Position numbers and translations under genes: made by a program
Notes under the pieces: model-generated
What the model saw: the letters and a program-made list of their open reading frames with translations, nothing else
Told to the model about the DNA's origin: nothing
Databases searched by the model: none
Part shown: positions 9,341-17,391 of the stretch, one piece after another
Layout of the letters: each line of letters starts with the position of its first letter
Position numbering within the stretch: the stretch's first letter is position 1
NCBI RefSeq assembly: GCF_900021165.1
Contig: NZ_FCOQ01000012.1
Span: 271,147-335,146 of the forward strand
DNA: 64,000 nt
Origin: Paenibacillus phocaeensis
GTDB lineage: Bacteria > Bacillota > Bacilli > Paenibacillales > Paenibacillaceae
Reading direction: 5' to 3'

Positions 9341-10804
9341 TTATCCCTGAGTATTGGACGGAATAAAACCGCTGATATCCACGCCAAGCCCTTGCGCCAG
9401 ACGCATGCCGTATTCCCGGTCGGCGCGGAAGAAGTTGCACACGGCGCGCAGCTGCACTTGCTCCGGCGTCTGCTTCAGATCGTTCACCAGGTTGGCGATA
9501 AGATGATCCTTCTCCTCCGCCGTGAAGCTCCGGTACAGCTCGCCCGCTTGGGTGAAATCGTCGGTTTTGGCGATTTTCTCGCGTCCGATCTGCCCGTTGA
9601 CCGGCACCACGCTGTCGCGATAAGCCGGATCCTCCTTCGGACTCGAATCGAAGCTGTTCGGTTCATAGTTGATCGGCGACGGATCCTGCTTCACGTTCAT
9701 GAAGCCATCCCGTTGATGATTGCGCACCGGCGCGTACGGGCAGTTCACCGGGATTTGCAGGTAATTGGCCCCCAGCCGGTAACGCTGCGTATCCGGGTAG
9801 GAGAATAACCGGCCTTGCAGCAGCTTATCCTCGGACGGTTCGATGCCCGGAACGAGCACGCTTGGCGAGAAGGCCGATTGCTCCACCTCCGCGAAGAAGT
9901 TCTCGGGGTTGCGGTTCAGCGTCATCGTGCCGACCTTCACCAGGGGGTAGCGGTCTTCCGGCCATACCTTGGTCGGATCGAGCGGGTCGAAGCTCCAAAG
10001 GTCCAGATCCTCCACCGGCATCAGTTGCACGTTCAGCTCCCACTGTGGGAATTCCCCGTTCTCGATATGCTCGTGCAGGTCGCGCGTCGCATGGTTGAAG
10101 TCGCGGCCTTGAACTTCTTGCACTTCAGCCGCCGAGAGGGTCTTCACCCCCTGCTTCGACTTCCAGGTATACTTCACGTAAGTGATCTTCCCTTCGGCAT
10201 TGATCCACTTGAAGGCATGGACGCCAAAGCCGTCCATCTGGCGGTAATTGGCCGGCGTCCCATGGTCCGAGAATACCCAGGTCATCATATGCGTGGATTC
10301 GGTCGACAAGGTCATGAAATCCCAGTACCGGGCGGGGTCCTGAATGTTCTTGTCCGGAGCAGGCTTCAGCGAATGCACCATATCCGGAAACTTGATTGCA
10401 TCGCGAATGAAGAAGACCGGCAAGTGGTTGCCTACCAAATCGTAGTTGCCTTCCTCCGTATAAAACTTCACGGCAAATCCCCGCGGATCCCGCGCTGTCT
10501 CCGGAGAGCCCTGACCGTGAATGACCGTGGAGAAACGGACAAATACCGGCGTTTCACGGCCTGCCTCCTGCAGGAAATGAGCTTTCGTGTACTCCGTCAT
10601 ACTGCGCTCCGTTACGAATACGCCATGGGCACCTGCACCGCGGGCATGCACGACGCGCTCCGGAATCCGCTCGCGGTCGAAGTGGCCCAGCTTCTCGAGC
10701 AAGTGGTAATCCTCCAGCAGTGTGGGGCCGCGCCCTCCCGCTGTTCGTGAATTTTGATTATCGCCTACCGGAGCTCCCTGATTCGTTGTCAGCCGGTTAT
10801 CCAT
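9341..10804 (-). CDS. katA: Haem catalase KatA (small-subunit, clade 3 type)
   Basis: Cytoplasmic haem catalase that splits hydrogen peroxide into water and oxygen. The 487-residue length is that of small-subunit catalases. The distal histidine is H53 in RVVHARGAGAHG, the distal asparagine N126 in VGNHLPVFF, and the proximal haem-ligand tyrosine Y336 in RLFSYPDTQRYRLG. All catalytic residues are present. The start follows AAAGGAA and sits 30 bp downstream of a PerR-like box, so peroxide-inducible expression is likely. It is a single-gene transcript with its own terminator. Confidence 0.97.
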   Translation of the reverse strand: MDNRLTTNQGAPVGDNQNSRTAGGRGPTLLEDYHLLEKLGHFDRERIPERVVHARGAGAHGVFVTERSMTEYTKAHFLQEAGRETPVFVRFSTVIHGQGSPETARDPRGFAVKFYTEEGNYDLVGNHLPVFFIRDAIKFPDMVHSLKPAPDKNIQDPARYWDFMTLSTESTHMMTWVFSDHGTPANYRQMDGFGVHAFKWINAEGKITYVKYTWKSKQGVKTLSAAEVQEVQGRDFNHATRDLHEHIENGEFPQWELNVQLMPVEDLDLWSFDPLDPTKVWPEDRYPLVKVGTMTLNRNPENFFAEVEQSAFSPSVLVPGIEPSEDKLLQGRLFSYPDTQRYRLGANYLQIPVNCPYAPVRNHQRDGFMNVKQDPSPINYEPNSFDSSPKEDPAYRDSVVPVNGQIGREKIAKTDDFTQAGELYRSFTAEEKDHLIANLVNDLKQTPEQVQLRAVCNFFRADREYGMRLAQGLGVDISGFIPSNTQG

Positions 10805-10834
10805 CCAATCATTCCTTTCAATTTATTATTGCAC

Positions 10835-10849
10835 TTAGACTTATTCTAA
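10835..10849. promoter_or_regulatory. PerR-like box upstream of katA
   Basis: TTAGACTTATTCTAA is a near-palindrome that agrees with the PerR consensus TTATAATNATTATAA at 11 of 14 informative positions. Its position 31 to 45 bp upstream of the katA ATG suits a repressor of the core promoter. PerR control of katA is established in B. subtilis. Confidence 0.68.
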
Positions 10850-11014
10850 AATCTATAATAAATAGTACCACGTCCGCCCCCGGGCTGCATGAAGGTTCCA
10901 TGAGGGCTTGATGAAGATCCTGCAGCCGTCTTCTTTGGGACCTCGGTTACTATGAGAATATGGGGGGAACAACGCGAGTATGCCATTTTCCGTGCGGTCT
11001 CCCGCCTCTGTCAT

Positions 11015-11044
11015 TTGAAAACCATACCCGGTTAATGCTATACT
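11015..11044 (+). promoter_or_regulatory. SigA-type promoter of aldo/keto reductase
   Basis: TTGAAA at 11015-11020 and TATACT at 11039-11044, spacer 18 bp, placed about 44 bp upstream of the start codon. The rest of 10850-11087 shows no gene. Confidence 0.55.
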
Positions 11045-11087
11045 CACCCTGAAATTAAGTAAGCAGATAGAGAAGGAGCGACTCGAC

Positions 11088-11912
11088 ATGGAATTCGTAA
11101 CTTTAAATAATGGACTGCAAATGCCCAAGCTGGGATTCGGGGTATGGCAGGTTCCTGACGAAGGAGCTACCGCCGCGGTAGCCAAAGCACTGGAGGTAGG
11201 CTATACCTCGATCGATACCGCGATGATCTACCGCAACGAGGTTGGCGTTGGCAAAGCGATCAAGCAATCGGGCATCGCGCGCGAGAAGCTGTTCATCACC
11301 ACGAAAGTGTGGAACAGCGATCAGGGTTACGACAGTACGCTGCGCGCTTATGACGAAAGCCTGGCCAGACTCGGGCTCGATTATGTCGACTTGTACCTGA
11401 TTCACTGGCCAATGCCGCAAGTGGACCAATACGTGGAGACGTACAAAGCGCTCGAGAAGCTATACCGCGATGGGCGGGTTAAAGCGATCGGGGTCTGCAA
11501 CTTCGAGATCGAACATCTGGAACGCCTGCTGAATGAGACCGAAATCAAACCGGTGCTGAACCAGGTGGAATGCCATCCGCATCTGGCTCAGACCGAGCTG
11601 AAGGCCTTCTGCGCCAAACACGATATTTTCGTAGAAGCGTGGAGTCCGTTGGAGCAAGGCGGCGAGGTACTGACCGACGCCGTAGTCAAATCCATCGCCG
11701 AAGCACACGGCAAGACGCCGGCGCAGGTCGTTCTCCGCTGGCATCTGCAGAACAATACGATCGCGATCCCGAAATCGGTCACCCCTTCGCGGATCGAAGA
11801 GAACTTCAAGGTGTTCGACTTCCAGTTGACCGATGCCGAAATGGAGCAGATCAACGGCTTGAACCTCAACCGCCGCAAAGGCTCGCATCCGAACGAGATG
11901 CATATGCGCTAA
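11088..11912 (+). CDS. Aldo/keto reductase (AKR5 type)
   Basis: NADPH-dependent carbonyl reductase with a TIM-barrel fold, 274 residues. The catalytic tetrad is complete: D43 and Y48 in SIDTAMIYRNE, K73 in ITTKVWN and H106 in LYLIHWP. The C-terminal IPKSVTPSRIEENFKVFDF is the usual cofactor-binding motif. It resembles the 2,5-diketogluconate/glyoxal reductase group (B. subtilis YvgN); true substrate unknown. AAGGAG lies 11 bases before the ATG. The gene is monocistronic, followed by a repeat cluster and a bidirectional terminator. Confidence 0.9.
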   Translation: MEFVTLNNGLQMPKLGFGVWQVPDEGATAAVAKALEVGYTSIDTAMIYRNEVGVGKAIKQSGIAREKLFITTKVWNSDQGYDSTLRAYDESLARLGLDYVDLYLIHWPMPQVDQYVETYKALEKLYRDGRVKAIGVCNFEIEHLERLLNETEIKPVLNQVECHPHLAQTELKAFCAKHDIFVEAWSPLEQGGEVLTDAVVKSIAEAHGKTPAQVVLRWHLQNNTIAIPKSVTPSRIEENFKVFDFQLTDAEMEQINGLNLNRRKGSHPNEMHMR

Positions 11913-11942
11913 GCGCTAAGGTCTCGCTCGTCGATTGTCTGC

Positions 11943-12125
11943 TAACGGATTCCACGGACCTTATTGGTTCATTTCCCGTTGATTTCCCGCTGTAACGGAT
12001 CTCAAAGCCCTTATTGGGTCGCTTTGAGGATAAATTGACCGTTGCAGGCCGGAATAAGGGCTCCTGAGTCCGTTAGGATTAGTAATCCGAACGTATACCC
12101 TAAATAACGGCCTCTGAGTCCGTTA
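11943..12125. repeat. Four 23-bp intergenic repeats in a symmetric 2+2 arrangement
   Basis: Four copies of a 23-bp element start with TAACGGA and end with CCTTATT or a close variant. Copies at 11943-11965 and 11993-12015 are on the plus strand; copies at 12053-12075 and 12103-12125 are on the minus strand. Starts within each pair are exactly 50 bp apart, and the pairs face each other, so the whole 183 bp is an imperfect palindrome. The first 7 bases are invariant, the middle varies. No coding potential is apparent. Confidence 0.85.
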
Positions 12126-12138
12126 GCAGACAAAAAGA

Positions 12139-12179
12139 CGGGTTGCCTGGGAATTTCCCAAAGCAACCCGCTTTTTTTT
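12139..12179. terminator. Bidirectional terminator between aldo/keto reductase and yclQ
   Basis: Stem CGGGTTGC (12139-12146) with GCAACCCG (12163-12170) and an inner GGGAA/TTCCC pairing. It is followed by eight T on the plus strand and, read on the minus strand, by TCTTTTT. It fits both converging transcripts. Confidence 0.9.
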
Positions 12180-12189
12180 GGCTACAGCA

Positions 12190-13218
12190 TTATTGAATTC
12201 CTTCCCGCACCTCTTGGATCATTTCCGGAACCGAGATCAGTCCGCCGCCGGAGAGGTACCAATAGCTCGGGTCGAGATATACGATCTTGCCGTCTTTATA
12301 GGCATTCGTCTTCTTGACGAGGTCGTTCTCGACGATTTCCTTGGCAGGGGTCGCCTGTTTGCCTTCCTCCGTGACAACCGCATCGCGATCCACGACAAAC
12401 AGGTAATCCGGGTTCTTCTCCGCCACGAATTCGAAGGAGATCGAGTTCCCGTGGGTATCCACCTTAATGCTCTCATCCACCGGCGTGACGCCCAATACGT
12501 CATGAATCAAGCCGAAGCGCGATCCCGGACCAAACGCGCTGACTTTACCGCCGGTCGTCAGGATGATCAGCCCGTTTTTGCCGCCAGCCGTAGTAGTCAG
12601 ATCGTTCACCGCTGTAACCGCATCGTTTATCGCCGCCAATTCCTTCTCTGCTTCGGCTTCCTTGCCGAAAAGCTCGCCGATCGTCTTCACGTTCTCCGTG
12701 AAGGATTCCATATACCGCTGCGTATCGACGCCCATGAAGATCGTCGGAGCGATCTTGTTCAGCTCCTCATACGCTTCAGACGAACGTCCGGAAATGAAGA
12801 TCACGTCCGGCTTCAGCGCGTTCAACTTCTCGAAATCCGGCTCGAACAACGTGCCGGCATTCGTGTATTGGCTGTCGTTGTATTTCGCCAAGTGACTCGG
12901 CAAATTGCCCTGCGGTACGGCGGCAACCGCTACGCCAAGCTTGTCGAGGGTTTCAAGCGTACCATAATCAAATACGACAACCTTCGCCGGATTCTTCTTC
13001 AAAGTCGCTTCGCCGAGTTGATGTTTGATCGTGATCTCTTCATTCTCGGCAGGCGTTGCCGCCGCCGGCTCCGCCGTGTTGGTGCCGGACCCTGCTTCAT
13101 TACCGCCGCCCTTGCTCCCGCCGTTACTGCTATTGCTGTTCGCGCCGCATGCCGCAAGCGCAAAGACCAACGTCAATGCAGCAAGCATAAACGTGATTTT
13201 CTTCGCCTTCGCCTTCAC
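12190..13218 (-). CDS. yclQ: Siderophore-binding lipoprotein, YclQ/petrobactin family
   Basis: Surface lipoprotein that delivers a ferric siderophore to the permeases encoded upstream. The signal peptide ends FALAAC-G, followed by a low-complexity Asn/Gly/Ser linker and the substrate-binding domain with KNPAKVVVFDYGTLETLDKLGV, typical of the YclQ/FatB group. Start is GTG at 13218 with GGGGGAG eight bases upstream. It is the last gene of a four-gene operon whose order, permease-permease-ATPase-binding protein, equals B. subtilis yclNOPQ. The petrobactin-type ligand is inferred from that synteny and resemblance, not seen directly. Confidence 0.85.
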   Translation of the reverse strand: MKAKAKKITFMLAALTLVFALAACGANSNSSNGGSKGGGNEAGSGTNTAEPAAATPAENEEITIKHQLGEATLKKNPAKVVVFDYGTLETLDKLGVAVAAVPQGNLPSHLAKYNDSQYTNAGTLFEPDFEKLNALKPDVIFISGRSSEAYEELNKIAPTIFMGVDTQRYMESFTENVKTIGELFGKEAEAEKELAAINDAVTAVNDLTTTAGGKNGLIILTTGGKVSAFGPGSRFGLIHDVLGVTPVDESIKVDTHGNSISFEFVAEKNPDYLFVVDRDAVVTEEGKQATPAKEIVENDLVKKTNAYKDGKIVYLDPSYWYLSGGGLISVPEMIQEVREGIQ

Positions 13219-13239
13219 TTTTCAAACTCCCCCTACTCT

Positions 13240-14004
13240 TCATATGGAATGGAAATATACGCATATTTTGTTGCCGCCAATCTCCTGGACCGGAATGTCC
13301 ATGTCGTATACCTCTCGCAACACGGACGGTTCAATAATATCCTCCGTTGGGCCTTCCCTGACCACCTTGCCATCCTTCAGCGCTACGATGTAATCGGAAT
13401 AGCAGGAAGCAAAATTAATGTCATGGATGACCAAAATTACCGTTTTCCCCAATTCATCCACCAGTCGGCGCAACACCTTCATAATCTGCACCGAATGGTT
13501 CATATCCAGATTGTTCAAAGGCTCGTCGAGCAGCACATATTCGGTGTTCTGCGCGACGACCATGGCGATGAACGCCCGCTGCTTCTGCCCCCCGCTTAAT
13601 TCGTCCAGAAATTTGTGCTGCATGGACTCCAGATGCATGTAACGGAGCGCTTCATCGACATACGTTTCGTCTTCCTTCGTCAGGCGTCCCTGCGAATACG
13701 GGAATCTCCCGAAATTCACGAGATCCCGCACGGTGAGCCGAAGGTTAAGGTGATTGGACTGTTTCAGAATCGATATTTTCTTGGCCAGCTCCCCGCTTTT
13801 CCACCGGCTGATTTCCCGGCCTTCAATCTCGATCTCCCCCGCGTCCTTGGCAATCAAGCGACTGATCATCGACATCAAGGTGCTCTTCCCCGCCCCGTTG
13901 GGTCCGATAAAGGAAGTGATCTTGCCCTTGGCGATTTCCAGCGACACGTTGTCGACGACCTTTTTGCCGCCGTATTGTTTCGTTACCCCACGGACCTTTA
14001 CCAC
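13240..14004 (-). CDS. yclP: Siderophore ABC transporter ATP-binding protein, YclP type
   Basis: Cytoplasmic ATPase of 254 residues that drives siderophore uptake. Walker A is GPNGAGKST, signature LSGGQKQR, Walker B YVLLDEP and D-loop NNLD. Start is GTG at 14004, with AAAGGAG well placed, overlapping the end of the upstream permease by 7 bases. Third gene of the yclNOPQ-like operon. Confidence 0.92.
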   Translation of the reverse strand: MVKVRGVTKQYGGKKVVDNVSLEIAKGKITSFIGPNGAGKSTLMSMISRLIAKDAGEIEIEGREISRWKSGELAKKISILKQSNHLNLRLTVRDLVNFGRFPYSQGRLTKEDETYVDEALRYMHLESMQHKFLDELSGGQKQRAFIAMVVAQNTEYVLLDEPLNNLDMNHSVQIMKVLRRLVDELGKTVILVIHDINFASCYSDYIVALKDGKVVREGPTEDIIEPSVLREVYDMDIPVQEIGGNKICVYFHSI

Positions 14005-14948
14005 GATTTGTTCTCCTTTAACAGCAGATAGATGAAGTACACTCCGCCGGCAAAGTTGATGATAACGCTAAGCGAAGTGGAGAAGGTAAACACTCGCTCG
14101 ACGACCAGTTGACCACCGACCAGGGCGATGAAGCCAATCAGGGACGCGCCGAGAATCAGCGTCTTATGGCGGTAGGTGTTCAGAAATTGATACGCCACAT
14201 TGGCAACCAGCAAGCCCAGGAACGTAATCGGTCCGACCAACGCCGTCGAGATGGAGATCAAGATCGCCACGACGACCAGCATCCGCTTGACGACATGCTC
14301 ATAACTGACGCCAAGGTTCACCGCATGATCCCGCCCTAAGGACAGTACATCGAGATATTTCGCGAATCGGGCAAAATAAAGCGCCACCCCCAGCACCCCC
14401 GCCAGTGAAATCAACAACAAATCGGAATGGACATTGTTGAAGCTGGCGAACATTTTGTCCTGGATCACGAGGAACTCATTCGGGTCGATGAGCTTCTGCA
14501 GAAAGGAAGTCACGCTGGAGAAGAAGGTTCCAAAAATAATCCCGATCAGCAGGAGGTGGTAAATGTTGCGCCCTTCCTTGCGAAACAGCACCCGATACAG
14601 CAGCATCGCAAACCCAATCATGAACCCCACCGCCATGACGAAGCGCAGATTCTTGCTCATCATCGTCAAAGCCGCGCCTCCGATCAGGAAGACAATCACC
14701 GTCTGCAGCAGCATGTATAGCGAATCCAGCCCGATAATACTCGGGGTCAAGATCCGGTTGTTCGTGATCGTCTGGAATACGACCGTGGAGAAAGCGACAG
14801 CGGTTCCCGTGAGCAGGATGGCGACCAGTTTTTTGCCCCGACGCGGCAATATGTAATCCCACTGTCCCCCCGCATCGATCGTCATAAAGAGGATCGCGAG
14901 CAGAACGGCGATGCCGACAAGGGTCCACAGTTTCGCGTTATGACTCAT
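13998..14948 (-). CDS. yclO: Siderophore ABC transporter permease, YclO type
   Basis: FecCD-family membrane permease of 316 residues with about nine hydrophobic segments. The family region GPITFLGLLVANVAYQF near residue 235 is the coupling motif that contacts the ATPase. It overlaps the first permease gene by 11 bases and the ATPase gene by 7, a compact operon. GGAGACC precedes the ATG. Confidence 0.92.
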   Translation of the reverse strand: MSHNAKLWTLVGIAVLLAILFMTIDAGGQWDYILPRRGKKLVAILLTGTAVAFSTVVFQTITNNRILTPSIIGLDSLYMLLQTVIVFLIGGAALTMMSKNLRFVMAVGFMIGFAMLLYRVLFRKEGRNIYHLLLIGIIFGTFFSSVTSFLQKLIDPNEFLVIQDKMFASFNNVHSDLLLISLAGVLGVALYFARFAKYLDVLSLGRDHAVNLGVSYEHVVKRMLVVVAILISISTALVGPITFLGLLVANVAYQFLNTYRHKTLILGASLIGFIALVGGQLVVERVFTFSTSLSVIINFAGGVYFIYLLLKENKSW

Positions 14949-15891
14949 AGGTTGGTCTCCTCATCAGCAAATACAGGAAAATCCCGCTTCCGATCACCCC
15001 GACGGTCAGTCCGATCGATATTTCATACGGATAGATGAGAATTCGGCCCAAAATGTCGCAAGCCAGCACGAAAACCGCGCCCAGCAAAGCCGTATGGGTC
15101 AAATTGTCCTTGAGGTTGTCGCCGCGGAACATCGTCACCAGATTGGGAATAATGAGTCCGAGAAAAGGAATCGATCCCACCGTCAGCACAACCACAGCGG
15201 TCACCAGCGCCACCAGACCCAAGCCGAGATTGACGACTTGTTTATAGTTCAATCCGAGATTCACGGAAAATTCCTCGCCCATGCCCGCCACTGTAAATTG
15301 ATTGGCATAGAGGTAAGAGAGCACCACCAGCGGGACGCTGATATACAGCAGTTCGTACCGGCCTTGCATGATCATGGAGAAATCCCCGTACAGCCAGGCG
15401 GACATGCTCTGAATCAGATTGTATTTGTAGGCGAAAAAGGTCGTCGCCGATGCCACGATGCCGCCAAACATCAACCCGACCAGCGGGATGAAGATCGCAT
15501 CCTTGTATTTCACCCGATTGAGAATTGCCATGAATAGATAAGTGCCCAGCAGAGCGAACCCGAAGGCGACGGACATCTTAACGAGCGGGCCCGCGCCTGT
15601 AAAGACCAGCAGCGAGACCATAATGCCGAAGCTTGCCGAGTCCATCGTCCCCGCCGTCGTCGGAGATACAAATTTATTGCGGGTCAACTGCTGCATAATC
15701 AAACCGGCGAGGCTCATACTGACCCCGGCGATGAGAATGCTGATTGACCTGGGAATCCGGCTGATCCGCAAGAGCTCCCATTGTTCCGGGTCCAAACGCA
15801 GCAGCGCCGCAAGCGATACCTCGCCAACCCCGATAAATAAAGAGACGAGGGATAAAATAACCAACAGCATTGCCATGTAAATTTTCTTCAT
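14938..15891 (-). CDS. yclN: Siderophore ABC transporter permease, YclN type
   Basis: FecCD-family permease of 317 residues, first gene of the uptake operon. Hydrophobic segments begin at the N-terminus (MKKIYMAMLLVILSLV) and the coupling region SIPFLGLIIPNLVTMF is near residue 255. The ATG at 15891 was chosen because it has an AAGGA site and starts directly with a membrane segment. An upstream in-frame ATG at 15993 lies inside the Fur box and has no ribosome site, so it was rejected. Confidence 0.9.
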   Translation of the reverse strand: MKKIYMAMLLVILSLVSLFIGVGEVSLAALLRLDPEQWELLRISRIPRSISILIAGVSMSLAGLIMQQLTRNKFVSPTTAGTMDSASFGIMVSLLVFTGAGPLVKMSVAFGFALLGTYLFMAILNRVKYKDAIFIPLVGLMFGGIVASATTFFAYKYNLIQSMSAWLYGDFSMIMQGRYELLYISVPLVVLSYLYANQFTVAGMGEEFSVNLGLNYKQVVNLGLGLVALVTAVVVLTVGSIPFLGLIIPNLVTMFRGDNLKDNLTHTALLGAVFVLACDILGRILIYPYEISIGLTVGVIGSGIFLYLLMRRPTYES

Positions 15892-15971
15892 CCTGTTCGT
15901 CCTTACTTCCCTTCCCCTGGCCAGGAGGAAGTTCAAGTTTCTCGCTGCCGGCAGGACAGACGATTTAATTA

Positions 15972-15992
15972 TGATAATGAGACTCATTATCA
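15972..15992. promoter_or_regulatory. Fur box upstream of yclNOPQ-like operon
   Basis: Perfect 9-bp arms TGATAATGA (15972-15980) and TCATTATCA (15984-15992) around a 3-bp centre. It matches the classical Fur box at 16 of 19 positions and stands about 80 to 100 bp upstream of the chosen yclN start. Iron-repressed expression is expected. Confidence 0.85.
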
Positions 15993-16161
15993 ATTAGTTT
16001 GAATTATACCGTCCTATTTTTGGCACTGTCAACCATTTTAAGAATAAAAGTACATAAGACAAACGGCCTTCCCTCCAGGTCAGCCCCTGATGAAAACCGC
16101 GCGAACGGGGTATAGTAATCCAGGAGAATCTATACTTTCAGCCAAGGAGACGATCGACCTC

Positions 16162-16290
16162 ATGGAAAATCTGCACGAATTCGTCGAGAAGGTTCAGGAT
16201 CAACAGCAGAAACAAGCCAAGAACAAAAAACGCGGCCACGGGAATCCAGCCGGCCAGCTCCCAACCAAGCAGCATAGCACGCAAAAATAA
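16162..16290 (+). CDS. DUF4023-like small hydrophilic protein
   Basis: 42-residue Lys- and Gln-rich peptide starting MENLHEFVEKVQD and ending LPTKQHSTQK, which resembles the short DUF4023 proteins of Bacillales (function unknown). ATG at 16162 follows AAGGAGA; the frame is open further upstream to 16090 but without a ribosome site. It converges on the next small gene with a shared terminator. No membrane segment or signal is visible. Confidence 0.65.
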   Translation: MENLHEFVEKVQDQQQKQAKNKKRGHGNPAGQLPTKQHSTQK

Positions 16291-16302
16291 CGCCTAGCTC
16301 AA

Positions 16303-16346
16303 AAAGCCGCCCACAGGATACTGTGATGCGGCTTTCGGCTTTTTTT
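16303..16346. terminator. Bidirectional terminator
   Basis: Stem AAAGCCGC (16303-16310) with GCGGCTTT (16328-16335) and an inner CACAG/CTGTG pairing. T-runs follow on the plus strand (16340-16346) and, reading the other way, after the first arm. Confidence 0.85.
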
Positions 16347-16350
16347 CCAC

Positions 16351-16536
16351 TTACCCCTCGTACTTGTCCTCGCCGGAAATATATTCATTCAACGACTCTC
16401 CGCCTTCGGTGCGGTGGTTCTTAATCGTGGCCAATCGGCCGTTATGCGCTTCTCCGCCGTTGCCGGTCGTTTGATTCTGGCCGTTGCTGCTTCCGTTACC
16501 GGTGCCGGGTTTCCGTTGCTGCTTGTTATTCTCCAT
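16351..16536 (-). CDS. Small Asn/Gly-rich hypothetical protein
   Basis: 61-residue hydrophilic peptide rich in Asn, Gly, Gln and Thr in its first half, ending ESLNEYISGEDKYEG. No family recognised. Support for it being real: an AGGAGG site 10 bases before the ATG, a terminator directly after the stop, and a small convergent gene of similar style on the other side. The overlapping plus-strand frame lacks a ribosome site. Confidence 0.6.
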   Translation of the reverse strand: MENNKQQRKPGTGNGSSNGQNQTTGNGGEAHNGRLATIKNHRTEGGESLNEYISGEDKYEG

Positions 16537-16744
16537 TTAGTTCAGCCTCCTGAGCGTTCTGATGGATCGGAAGGGTCGACCTGCCGGTTCCTTGGGTTAG
16601 CGTTTCTTCCCATGGCTGTTTTTATTCCGCCTAAAGAAGACTGGACTTAGGTCCAGTTTCTCGGCTTCCCCAGAGACTGAAGTCATCCCGGCGCTTTTGT
16701 AGTATGCTGTTATCAGTTAAGTACATAGGCAAAGGAGATTGGAT

Positions 16745-17254
16745 ATGAATTTGAATAAAAAATCTTGGATCGGTCCCGTGCTTATCCTGCTCGGTATCTA
16801 CCTCCTCTTCTTCCGCAAGGAAGCGATCAGCGCGGGAACGCTCTTCGGTAACTTCTGGCCCACCCTGTTCATCCTGCCGCTCGGCTTGTTCTTCCACTGG
16901 ATGTATTTCTCGGTCACCGACCGCAGGGCAACCGGACTGCTGATTCCCGGAGGGATCCTGTTCACCGTCGGCCTGGTCTGTCAGATTTCTACATTATTTG
17001 ACAGTTGGGAGTATTTGTGGCCGGGCTTTATTTTGGCCCCGGCCGTCGGTTTGTTTGAATTCTATTGGTTTGGCAACCGCAACAAATACCTGCTGATCCC
17101 GATCAACATTTTGACCGTGCTTTCGTTGTTATTTTTCGCCGTCTTCTCGCTGGGTTCGCTGTATAATCGGCTGGTTTTCGGCCAGCCGGTTCTGGCCATC
17201 GCCCTGATCGCCATCGGGGCGGGCGTGATGATCGCTCCACAGAAACGCATGTAG
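16745..17254 (+). CDS. Membrane protein with LiaI/LiaF-like transmembrane region
   Basis: 169-residue protein with five hydrophobic segments and short loops, the kind of N-terminal membrane region seen in LiaF/LiaI and DUF5668-like proteins. Sensing or stress roles are known for relatives, but nothing here proves one. ATG at 16745 follows AAAGGAGAT; a TTG two codons upstream was rejected. Monocistronic, with a strong terminator right after. Confidence 0.7.
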   Translation: MNLNKKSWIGPVLILLGIYLLFFRKEAISAGTLFGNFWPTLFILPLGLFFHWMYFSVTDRRATGLLIPGGILFTVGLVCQISTLFDSWEYLWPGFILAPAVGLFEFYWFGNRNKYLLIPINILTVLSLLFFAVFSLGSLYNRLVFGQPVLAIALIAIGAGVMIAPQKRM

Positions 17255-17275
17255 CGATTTGCTTCCAGCACGTTT

Positions 17276-17309
17276 AAAGAGCCGTCCGGAATGAACCGGA
17301 CGGCTCTTT
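17276..17309. terminator. Terminator hairpin after membrane protein gene
   Basis: Near-perfect stem AAGAGCCGTCCGG with CCGGACGGCTCTT around a 6-base loop, ending in TTT. The remaining bases to 17391 show no gene. Confidence 0.88.
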
Positions 17310-17391
17310 ACGTGCGGGAGAACCCGCTGCTTCCCTGCTTCGTCGAAGCGACGGGCGAAGGCGAAGCGTCCTCCCCGGGCCGCGCAGCCGA

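Noticed and set aside
15892..15993. Upstream ATG start for the YclN-type permease
   Set aside because: The extra N-terminus is encoded by the Fur box and promoter; a proper start with a membrane segment lies at 15891.
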